Shown here piece after piece: positions 1 through 5,005 of a stretch of 7,019 nt of DNA. The notes beneath the pieces are model-generated. The model had not been told where the DNA came from and ran no database searches. It saw nothing but the letters and a program-made list of their open reading frames with translations. The position numbers and the translations under genes were made by a program. Numbering within the stretch: the first letter of the stretch is position 1; the number at the start of each line of letters is the position of its first letter. This DNA is from DAOVQB01 sp023128935 (lineage in GTDB: Bacteria; Eisenbacteria; RBG-16-71-46; CAIMUX01; WJJG01): positions 1 through 7,019 of the forward strand of contig DAOVQB010000226.1 of the NCBI GenBank assembly GCA_030628905.1. The letters run 5' to 3'.

Positions 1-28
1 CAACGCCCAATGGAATCCCTCGCCGGTA

Positions 29-220
29 TCACTTACGGGAGCGGGAGTACAGGGCGATGCCAATGAATCCCGTGATGAAGCCAACTGTGGAGCAGCCGTG
101 AGCCAGAAAGCTCAGGAATAGGGTAGGTTCAAGCAGCCGCGTGACCATCAGGAAGGGCAGGGCAACACCGACGATCAGCAAAAAGCCACCGATAACCAGG
201 AGCTTTTGCGGTTTTTTCAT
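29..220 (-). CDS. Small two-helix membrane protein at the end of the ABC transporter operon
   Basis: This 63-residue protein has no function I can name. It starts with a basic stretch (MKKPQK), followed by a hydrophobic helix at about residues 7-26 and a second at about 35-58, and ends in a basic tail (SRSRK). That pattern suggests a two-pass inner-membrane protein with both ends in the cytoplasm. There is no signal-peptidase motif and only one cysteine (Cys43). The start ATG lies 9 nt after the upstream ATPase stop and has an AGAGG ribosome-binding site at 6-nt spacing, so it is very probably a real gene translated with the operon. I have a general impression of similar short proteins next to Opp/Dpp operons in Chloroflexota-like genomes. 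A role as accessory or stabilising subunit of the transporter is inference from position only. It could equally be an unrelated small membrane protein carried along in the operon. Confidence 0.78.
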   Translation of the reverse strand: MKKPQKLLVIGGFLLIVGVALPFLMVTRLLEPTLFLSFLAHGCSTVGFITGFIGIALYSRSRK

Positions 221-226
221 CTCGTG

Positions 227-231
227 CCTCT
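227..231 (-). promoter_or_regulatory. Ribosome-binding site of the small membrane protein
   Basis: AGAGG lies 6 nt before the ATG at 220 and overlaps the TAG stop of the upstream ATPase (230-232). This geometry favours translational coupling and is the main reason for accepting so short a gene. Confidence 0.65.
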
Positions 232-1225
232 ACTTGTAAAGCCAGCACTCCACGGAGTGGCCAGGAGCCGGTCGGAACTCGGGAGGCTGCTCCATATCGC
301 ACAGCCCCTTGATGATGCGGGGGCATCGTGGGTGGAACCGGCAGCCGTTGGGGGGGTTGATCAGGCTGGGCGGTTCCCCGGGCGGGATATCCTTGAACCT
401 GCCCACGTTCTCCGGCTCCGGGTCCGGGATGGCCTTGAGGAGCGTTACCGTGTAAGGATGGAGCGGGTTTTGTACTATATCCTTCACATCTGCTTTCTCC
501 ACCAGCTTGGCGGCATACATGACGAAGGCACGCTGAGAGAAATAGCGCACGGAGGAGAGGTCGTGGGTGATGTAGATGACGCCGAGATTGTGAGACTCCT
601 GAATGCTGCTCATGAGCTCCAGAACCTCCACGCGCACGGAGGCGTCGAGCATGGAGACAGGCTCGTCGGCTACGATCAGCATTGGACGCAAGAGTAGTGC
701 TCTCGCGACCACCAGTCGCTGCTGCTGACCACCTGAGAGCATGTGGGGAAACTTGGGTAGGAAGTCATCAACAGGGATCAGCCTGACCTCTTCGAGGGCC
801 GCCCGGATCCTGTGCTCCCGCTCATGCTCGGGCACCTTGTTGACAATGAGGGGCTCCGATAGAATCCTGTGGGCGTTCATGAATGGTGGAGTTGCTCCGT
901 AGGGATCCTGCTGGACGAAACCAACCTGCCGGCGCAGCCAGGCGAGGTCGTGTGTGTTGTTGGAGTCAATCTTCCTCCCGGCAAAGAGCATCTCACCGCC
1001 GGTGAGCTTGGCCAGGCCCAGGATGGTGCGCAGCAAAGTCGTCTTCCCCGATCCGCTCTCTCCCACGATGGTGATGGCTTCCCCTCTCTTGAGCTCAAAA
1101 GTCACGCCGTCTAGGGCCTTTACATGCCCAGCGCGGATGAACCCCCACCGCTTCAACTCGAACCAGGTGCGCAGGTCTGTCAGCGACAGGATTGTATTGT
1201 TCTGCATCTCCCTAGTTTCACTCAT
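230..1225 (-). CDS. dppF: Oligopeptide/dipeptide ABC transporter ATP-binding protein, DppF/OppF type
   Basis: This is one of two cytoplasmic nucleotide-binding subunits that hydrolyse ATP to drive import through the permease pair. The protein is 331 residues, normal for the family. Visible motifs: Walker A GESGSGKT at 55-62, Q-loop glutamines at 105-106, a full ABC signature LSGGQQQR at 163-170, Walker B ending in D187-E188, D-loop SMLD at 191-194 and switch histidine H221. The C-terminal oligopeptide-transporter domain includes PPNGCRFHPRCP at about 291-302, with cysteines 295, 301, 309 and 327 placed as in family members that bind a [4Fe-4S] cluster. The reading frame is open upstream to 1486, but the family alignment begins near the ATG at 1225, which overlaps the end of the preceding ATPase by 8 nt (ATGAGTGA). 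The extra 87 upstream codons would only be a shadow of that gene. The symbol is family-level; dipeptide, oligopeptide or another substrate cannot be told apart here. Confidence 0.95.
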   Translation of the reverse strand: MSETREMQNNTILSLTDLRTWFELKRWGFIRAGHVKALDGVTFELKRGEAITIVGESGSGKTTLLRTILGLAKLTGGEMLFAGRKIDSNNTHDLAWLRRQVGFVQQDPYGATPPFMNAHRILSEPLIVNKVPEHEREHRIRAALEEVRLIPVDDFLPKFPHMLSGGQQQRLVVARALLLRPMLIVADEPVSMLDASVRVEVLELMSSIQESHNLGVIYITHDLSSVRYFSQRAFVMYAAKLVEKADVKDIVQNPLHPYTVTLLKAIPDPEPENVGRFKDIPPGEPPSLINPPNGCRFHPRCPRIIKGLCDMEQPPEFRPAPGHSVECWLYK

Positions 1226-2234
1226 ATAACCAGCATTTGACCTTCGAGTCCTCGTACGTGAAGACGGGCGGCTCTTGCTCGCAGCGGTCAAAGCACTTGT
1301 GGCAGCGGGGGGCAAACCGACAGCCAGTCGGAGGATTGAGGAGGCTGGGTGGCTGGCCGGGGATGAACTCGGGCTTCTTTTCAACATGCAGGGTGGGCAC
1401 GCTGGCCATGAGCTTCTGGGAATAAGGGTGAAAAGGTTCACGGTAGAACCTCTGGCCGTCGCTCTGCTCCACCAATTGTCCGGCATACATGCAGATCACT
1501 TCATCGGCCAGCTCGCTCGAGGTAGCGATGTCGTGGGTGATAAGCACAAAGCTGAGACCGAGTTCCTGCTTGATCCCCTTCAACGTGTTCATGATGTTGG
1601 CCTGGGTCAGGACATCCAGTGCCGAGGTCGGCTCGTCGAGGATTATCAGGTCGGGATCGGTTATCAGGGCCATGGCTATAATGGCCCGCTGGCGCATTCC
1701 CCCGGAAAGCTCGAAGGCATACCGATCCATGAAAGCCGTCGGGACGCCAACGACGTCGAACACCTCCCTCGCCCGCTCGTAGGCCTCCGTCTTGCCCGTG
1801 TGCGTGTCCAGCAGCAGAGGCTCCGCTACCTGGAATCCCACCTTGAGGACGGGGTTGAGCGAGTTCATAGCCGCCTGCGAAACCATTGACATCTTCTTCC
1901 ACCGCACCTCTTTGCGAAACCGCTCATCGCTGAACTTCATCACGTCAGCGCCGTTGAGCAAGACAGTGCCACTGTACGTGTGGACGTTACGGGGCAGCAA
2001 CCTCAGGATGGCACGGGCCAGCGAGGTCTTACCACAACCGGACTCGCCGATGATGGCAAGCGATCGTCCGCGGGCAAGGTCAAAGGTCACCTTCTCCACC
2101 GCCCTCACCACGCCGGCGGTGACACGGAAGTACAGCGTCAGGTCCTCGACCTGGAGAACGGGGCCTTCAGCCCTGGCGGGACTGCGGCCCTTCTCCTCCA
2201 CAGCCTGCTTCTGTCTTCTGATGTTTCTTCTCAT
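1218..2234 (-). CDS. dppD: Oligopeptide/dipeptide ABC transporter ATP-binding protein, DppD/OppD type
   Basis: This is the partner ATPase of the importer, 338 residues long. Walker A is GESGCGKT at 63-70, the Q-loop glutamine is Q120, the signature LSGGMRQR lies at 176-183, Walker B ends in D200-E201, the D-loop SALD is at 204-207 and the switch histidine is H234, so both composite ATP sites of the heterodimer look competent. The C-terminal tail has PPTGCRFAPRC with cysteines 305, 311, 314, 318 and 334 and ends CWLYE, closely mirroring the CWLYK end of the partner. Homology begins near residue 25; the first 24 residues are a basic extension (MRRNIRRQKQ...) encoded partly by a 12-nt tandem repeat. 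I keep the ATG at 2234, 19 nt after the permease stop, with a weak GAGAAG ribosome-binding site. A GTG at codon 12, preceded by AGCAGG, is a possible alternative start. The symbol is family-level. Confidence 0.95.
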   Translation of the reverse strand: MRRNIRRQKQAVEEKGRSPARAEGPVLQVEDLTLYFRVTAGVVRAVEKVTFDLARGRSLAIIGESGCGKTSLARAILRLLPRNVHTYSGTVLLNGADVMKFSDERFRKEVRWKKMSMVSQAAMNSLNPVLKVGFQVAEPLLLDTHTGKTEAYERAREVFDVVGVPTAFMDRYAFELSGGMRQRAIIAMALITDPDLIILDEPTSALDVLTQANIMNTLKGIKQELGLSFVLITHDIATSSELADEVICMYAGQLVEQSDGQRFYREPFHPYSQKLMASVPTLHVEKKPEFIPGQPPSLLNPPTGCRFAPRCHKCFDRCEQEPPVFTYEDSKVKCWLYE

Positions 2235-2245
2235 ATTTCTTCTCA
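2210..2245 (-). repeat. Three imperfect 12-nt tandem units spanning the ATPase ribosome-binding site and start codon
   Basis: Read on the minus strand, TGAGAAGAAATA (2245-2234) is followed by TGAGAAGAAACA (2233-2222), differing at one base, and then by the more diverged TCAGAAGACAGA (2221-2210). The start codon ATG straddles the junction of units one and two. Unit one supplies the GAGAAG ribosome-binding site; units two and three encode the near-repeat MRRN-IRRQ. Confidence 0.7.
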
Positions 2246-2253
2246 GCTTTCCG

Positions 2254-3603
2254 TCACAGTTCCCTCAGCCTCGGGTTGAAGATGCGATCAAGCGAGTAAC
2301 CGACCAGCGCGAAGCCGAAACCCATCGCCATGAGCAGAAGCGCGGGCTGAACTATCCAGTAGTAATGACCGAAATAGAGCGCGGATTGCAATCGCGCATC
2401 GCTTATCATCTTGCCCCACGTCGGCAGAAAGGGATCGCCCAGGCCCAGTACGGCAAGAGTGGCCTCCAGGAACACGAAAGTAGGAACTATCATCACGAAC
2501 TGCGGGAGCAGTGTGGGCGCTATCCTGGGCAGGAGATAGCGGAAGATGATGCGGAAGTTCCCGGCCCCGTAGGCCTGCGCCGCCTCGAAGTAGGGCGCCT
2601 CCTTCAACTGCAGGAACATCGCCCTGTAGGTGAAAAATGATGCGCTGAACACGTTGAAAGCAATGACGATCCCGAGAATTGTCCATAGTCTCGGCTGGTA
2701 GAGGTGGGCGATCATGATCAGGATGGGCAGTATCGGTATGATGATATTCACCTGCGTCATCCAGACGAACGCCTTCTCTAGGCTCCCGCCGAACCAGGTG
2801 GCGATACCGGCCAGGACGAACGTGCTAACCTGGGCGCCGACGGCAGCAAATATGCCGAAAAGGAGCGCGATAGGCGCGCCCCAGAGAAGGGGCAGCATGA
2901 GGTCACGTCGGAGATGGTCCGTGCCAGCCAAACCATACACCGTACCGTACACGGTCAATGAAGCGGTATTCAAACTGTCCGACTCCGGTATATCGGCCAG
3001 CATTATCAACTCGTACCTGCCTTTCATGGGCTCCCCTTGGTCCCTGGGAACAGTGGTATCCAGGAGAAACAGCCCCTGTTCGGGCCTCGCCCCGAGCTTG
3101 TCCCTGAGATCCGTGTCATTTGAAATGTAGAAGATTTGGCTTGGACGGACACGAAAGCTCTCGAGCATGGTGATAAGCTCCCCGTCCGGTTTCCGCCAGT
3201 ATAGTGAGACCAGCGCTCGCTCTGTCGCGAATGTCCAGTGCGTGCTCATCTGAAGCTCGCTGGGGAAGCGATCGTACTGGTAATCAAACGGCAATACCGC
3301 CTCCACCCTCTTCATTCCCTCTCCGAGCAGTTCCTCGGTCAGCGTGGCATCCTCATCTTCGAGGCTAATCACGATAGTGCGAGGCAGTGCATCCGACGTG
3401 AACCAGTCGAACCACACCGGGCGGGCGAACCTGGGATTCTCAACACGCTCAGTCGGGTCGCGCCATGTTGTCACCGCCTCCTCGTAGGGGATGGCGATAA
3501 GGGTATAGATCGACACGACGAAGAACATCAGGATCAGGACCAATCCGATTGCCAGCGCGGGATAGCGCTTAAGGTCCTTGAGTCGTGTCAGGAACCTAGG
3601 CAA
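2254..3603 (-). CDS. dppC: Peptide-type ABC transporter permease, DppC type, with a large extracytoplasmic insertion
   Basis: This is the second transmembrane subunit of the importer. At 449 residues it is about 150 longer than typical DppC/OppC. After the first membrane helix (about 16-37) there is a soluble segment of roughly 185 residues before the family motif resumes at YGLAGTDHLRRDL (about 223-235), which matches the GTD..GRD element normally found soon after helix one. Five further helices follow. The cytoplasmic EAA coupling loop that docks on the ATPases is clear: FEAAQAYGAGNFRIIFRYLL at 339-358. The C-terminus (SLDRIFNPRLREL) matches the family's D...DPR.R ending. The start codon is TTG at 3603, chosen because a GGGGAGG ribosome-binding site lies 10 nt upstream and helix one follows at the expected distance. 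It begins 3 nt after the DppB-type stop. The symbol is family-level. Confidence 0.93.
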   Translation of the reverse strand: MPRFLTRLKDLKRYPALAIGLVLILMFFVVSIYTLIAIPYEEAVTTWRDPTERVENPRFARPVWFDWFTSDALPRTIVISLEDEDATLTEELLGEGMKRVEAVLPFDYQYDRFPSELQMSTHWTFATERALVSLYWRKPDGELITMLESFRVRPSQIFYISNDTDLRDKLGARPEQGLFLLDTTVPRDQGEPMKGRYELIMLADIPESDSLNTASLTVYGTVYGLAGTDHLRRDLMLPLLWGAPIALLFGIFAAVGAQVSTFVLAGIATWFGGSLEKAFVWMTQVNIIIPILPILIMIAHLYQPRLWTILGIVIAFNVFSASFFTYRAMFLQLKEAPYFEAAQAYGAGNFRIIFRYLLPRIAPTLLPQFVMIVPTFVFLEATLAVLGLGDPFLPTWGKMISDARLQSALYFGHYYWIVQPALLLMAMGFGFALVGYSLDRIFNPRLREL

Positions 3604-3606
3604 CGC

Positions 3607-4692
3607 TTACGTACCTCCCCCCGTGCCGACGCGGACGCGCGGATCCAGAATCGCATAGACGAAGTCCAGCGCAAAGAGCGTGGCAGCAAGCAAATAGCCA
3701 TAGATGACGATAACGCCGACAATGACGGCCGTCTCGTTCATCTGGATCGCCAGGTAGTAGACCTGTCCTATGCCCGGCCAGCTAAAGACGGTCTCGAGGA
3801 TGATCTGACCCATCCACATGGTTATCAAGATCAGCAGAAAGCTGGTGATGATGGGTGGCAGGGTCGGCCGTAAGATGTACCGCCGCTCCACCGCACGCGG
3901 GGATAGACCTTTGGCCTTGGCCAGCTCAACGTGGTCCTCCATCGAGTAGATGAGGAAGAAAGTCCGCGAGTTGTAGACGCCCGCGAAGATGGCGCTGATG
4001 ACTATCGCGGTCACGGGCAGGATCAAATGCCTTACGAGGGACCCCACGAATGCACTGGTGAACCCCACCTGTATTCCGGCGTCGGCCATGCCCCCCCAAG
4101 GCAGTACGCCCAGAGCTGCTGCAAAGATCAGGATGAGGAAGAGCCCGTAGAACCAGCCCGGCGCCGCAGATGTAGGCGCCAGGGCAATGAAAAGCTTATC
4201 CAGAAAACTCCCGTAGCGCCTGGACAGGAACAGCGCCATGAAGAGTGTGAGGAAAAAAAGGATTAGCTCTGCCGTCCCGAACAGGATCAGGGAGTGTGGC
4301 AACCTCTCCATCAGAATGGCCCGCACCTCAAACGAGTGCGAGTCGCTCGTTATCAACCGCGCCCGCCCTAGTTCGAGTGACATCGCGCTACGCAGGAACT
4401 CCAGGCTGCGGGTGGGGAAGAAGGGCTTGTCCATCCCCATGTGCCTGAGTGCCAGCTGTATGGCCTCCTCGGCGAGCGCCTCGCGCTCCTCCACGGGAAG
4501 TCTCTGATACTGCGGGTTCAGGGCGATTTCCATGTTCACCTCGTGTCTGATCGAGGCCTCTACTATGCGGTCCAGCTCGCCACCCATGTTTGCGACGACA
4601 ACGGTGAAGTAAACGGCCACAGTAACCGCCAGGAGCAAAAACACAACCCTGACTGCACTGTACTTTCCCAGCCTGCTCAGAGTTCCCTTCAT
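3607..4692 (-). CDS. dppB: Peptide-type ABC transporter permease, DppB type
   Basis: This is the first transmembrane subunit of the importer, 361 residues, slightly longer than the usual 305-340. Helix one spans about 12-33. A soluble loop of about 100 residues follows (34-133), helical and charged, including the EERE and AEEA stretches near 68-77. Five more helices follow at about 134-155, 166-195, 219-240, 282-302 and 321-347. The EAA coupling loop is present at 254-280 (HVELAKAKGLSPRAVERRYI at its start), followed by the DppB-family hallmark ETVFSWPGIGQ at 300-310 and the ending FVYAILDPRVRVG at 344-356. The ATG at 4692 is preceded by AGGGAGG at 11-nt spacing. It is the first gene after the internal promoter, so it heads the permease-ATPase transcript. 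The symbol is family-level. Confidence 0.95.
   Translation of the reverse strand: MKGTLSRLGKYSAVRVVFLLLAVTVAVYFTVVVANMGGELDRIVEASIRHEVNMEIALNPQYQRLPVEEREALAEEAIQLALRHMGMDKPFFPTRSLEFLRSAMSLELGRARLITSDSHSFEVRAILMERLPHSLILFGTAELILFFLTLFMALFLSRRYGSFLDKLFIALAPTSAAPGWFYGLFLILIFAAALGVLPWGGMADAGIQVGFTSAFVGSLVRHLILPVTAIVISAIFAGVYNSRTFFLIYSMEDHVELAKAKGLSPRAVERRYILRPTLPPIITSFLLILITMWMGQIILETVFSWPGIGQVYYLAIQMNETAVIVGVIVIYGYLLAATLFALDFVYAILDPRVRVGTGGGT
3614..3620 (-). promoter_or_regulatory. Strong ribosome-binding site that fixes a TTG start for the DppC-type permease
   Basis: GGGGAGG sits inside the last codons of the DppB-type gene (its Gly-Gly-Thr end) and 10 nt before the TTG at 3603. No ATG or GTG lies between them. 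The upstream stop codon TAA (3609-3607) falls in the spacer, so the two permeases are probably translationally coupled. Confidence 0.7.
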
Positions 4693-4757
4693 GTCTTGCT
4701 TTGCCTCCCTCTGAAGCGCGTCCGCAGGATCTCATTTCTCTCAGGTTCAGAGCGCAT
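4689..4757 (-). CDS. Possible leaderless 22-residue leader peptide overlapping the permease start
   Basis: An ATG at 4757 opens a 22-codon frame reading MRSEPERNEILRTRFRGRQS followed by KT and TGA at 4691-4689. The TGA overlaps the DppB-type ATG as ATGA, a common coupling geometry. The ATG lies only 5 nt after the predicted -10 box, so if transcription starts at the A of 4757 or 4758 the message would be leaderless. The peptide is very basic and polar, with 6 arginines, and has no recognisable family. It also runs over the permease ribosome-binding site at 4704-4710, so its translation could influence access to it. A chance open frame this short is quite possible. Confidence 0.25.
   Translation of the reverse strand: MRSEPERNEILRTRFRGRQSKT
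4704..4710 (-). promoter_or_regulatory. Ribosome-binding site of the DppB-type permease
   Basis: AGGGAGG lies 11 nt before the ATG at 4692. The spacing is slightly long, but the match to the anti-Shine-Dalgarno is strong and there is no competing start nearby. Confidence 0.7.
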
Positions 4758-4762
4758 TAGAT

Positions 4763-4791
4763 AATTTAGCACCGGTGCGGAGCGAAGTCAA
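4763..4791 (-). promoter_or_regulatory. Sigma70-type promoter driving the permease-ATPase genes
   Basis: On the minus strand TTGACT (4791-4786, five of six consensus bases) is followed by an exact 17-nt spacer and TAAATT (4768-4763, four of six), with the TGC extended -10 motif immediately before it. The local AT-rich patch stands out from the GC-rich surroundings. The predicted transcription start is near 4756-4758, about 65 nt before the permease ATG. This allows the four transporter genes and the small membrane gene to be transcribed separately from the binding-protein gene. Confidence 0.7.
4769..4778. promoter_or_regulatory. Perfect palindrome in the promoter spacer, candidate operator
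   Basis: GCACCGGTGC is a perfect 10-bp palindrome directly abutting the -10 hexamer inside the promoter spacer, where a bound repressor would block RNA polymerase. Its half-site CACCGG/CCGGTG recurs at 4821-4826, 4837-4842 and 4893-4898 in the same intergenic region. No regulator gene is in the window. Confidence 0.3.
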
Positions 4792-4792
4792 G

Positions 4793-4815
4793 TGTGTGTA
4801 CTGGCTGAACACACA
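4793..4815. promoter_or_regulatory. Inverted repeat immediately upstream of the -35 box
   Basis: TGTGTGT (4793-4799) and ACACACA (4809-4815) form 7-bp arms around a 9-nt centre. The centre lies close to 48 nt upstream of the predicted transcription start, a position compatible with a dimeric activator or repressor. The low-complexity arms make a chance origin possible. Confidence 0.25.
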
Positions 4816-4935
4816 GGTAACACCGGGCTGCGGATTCCGGTGAGTCCACTCTCAATATAATACGATACAGGAGTAAGACAGGCAGGTCGACGCCGGTGGC
4901 CGTGCAGGGATCGGTGACGGAAACCTGAGACAGAC
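4816..4935. other. Remaining intergenic DNA between the hairpin and the promoter
   Basis: This stretch completes the 313-nt gap between the binding-protein and permease genes. It contains CACCGG and CCGGTG arms at 4821-4826 and 4837-4842 (6 bp, 10-nt loop), a third copy at 4893-4898, and an AT-rich patch at 4854-4861. The patch reads TATAAT on the plus strand but has no fitting -35 and no downstream gene on that strand. I see no supported coding sequence, tRNA or other RNA gene here. The one open minus-strand frame (4788-4973) runs through both the hairpin and the upstream operator-like repeat and has no protein-like features. Confidence 0.5.
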
Positions 4936-4968
4936 GGTGGGGGCGCAGTTTCGATCTGCGCCCCCACC
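4936..4968 (-). terminator. Strong GC-rich hairpin after the solute-binding protein gene
   Basis: Arms GGTGGGGGCGCAG (4936-4948) and CTGCGCCCCCACC (4956-4968) pair perfectly over 13 bp around a 7-nt loop, starting 37 nt after the binding-protein stop. In the direction of transcription the stem is followed by GTCTGTCTCAGGTTTCC, pyrimidine-rich but not a clean U-tract. It is therefore either an imperfect intrinsic terminator or a 3'-end stabilising structure. Either way it would separate the abundant binding-protein message from the permease genes, as intercistronic hairpins do in other importer operons. Confidence 0.65.
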
Positions 4969-5005
4969 TGCATTCGCTTACCCGTCTACCGGGTCAAGCC
5001 TGGAT

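Noticed and set aside
1226..1486. N-terminal extension of the DppF-type ATPase to an earlier in-frame start
   Set aside because: The 87 extra codons lie wholly inside the DppD-type ATPase gene, have the composition of an out-of-frame shadow (many Pro, Ser, Arg) and precede the normal family start at 1225.
1792..2640. Plus-strand open frame of 282 codons across the ATPase/permease junction
   Set aside because: It is antisense to two genes with clear catalytic and EAA motifs, and has no recognisable domain or ribosome-binding site.
4388..4735. 115-codon minus-strand frame overlapping the DppB-type start
   Set aside because: It is in a different frame from a strongly supported permease for nearly all its length and reads as an Arg/Gly/Ala-rich shadow.
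4856..4861. Perfect TATAAT on the plus strand
   Set aside because: No acceptable -35 lies 15-19 nt upstream and nothing is encoded downstream on the plus strand. The matching minus-strand TATTAT and TATATT also lack a -35.
4788..4973. 61-codon minus-strand frame in the intergenic region
   Set aside because: It spans the hairpin, has no ribosome-binding site seen, and is a low-order Pro/Ser/Arg sequence; regulatory DNA explains the region better.
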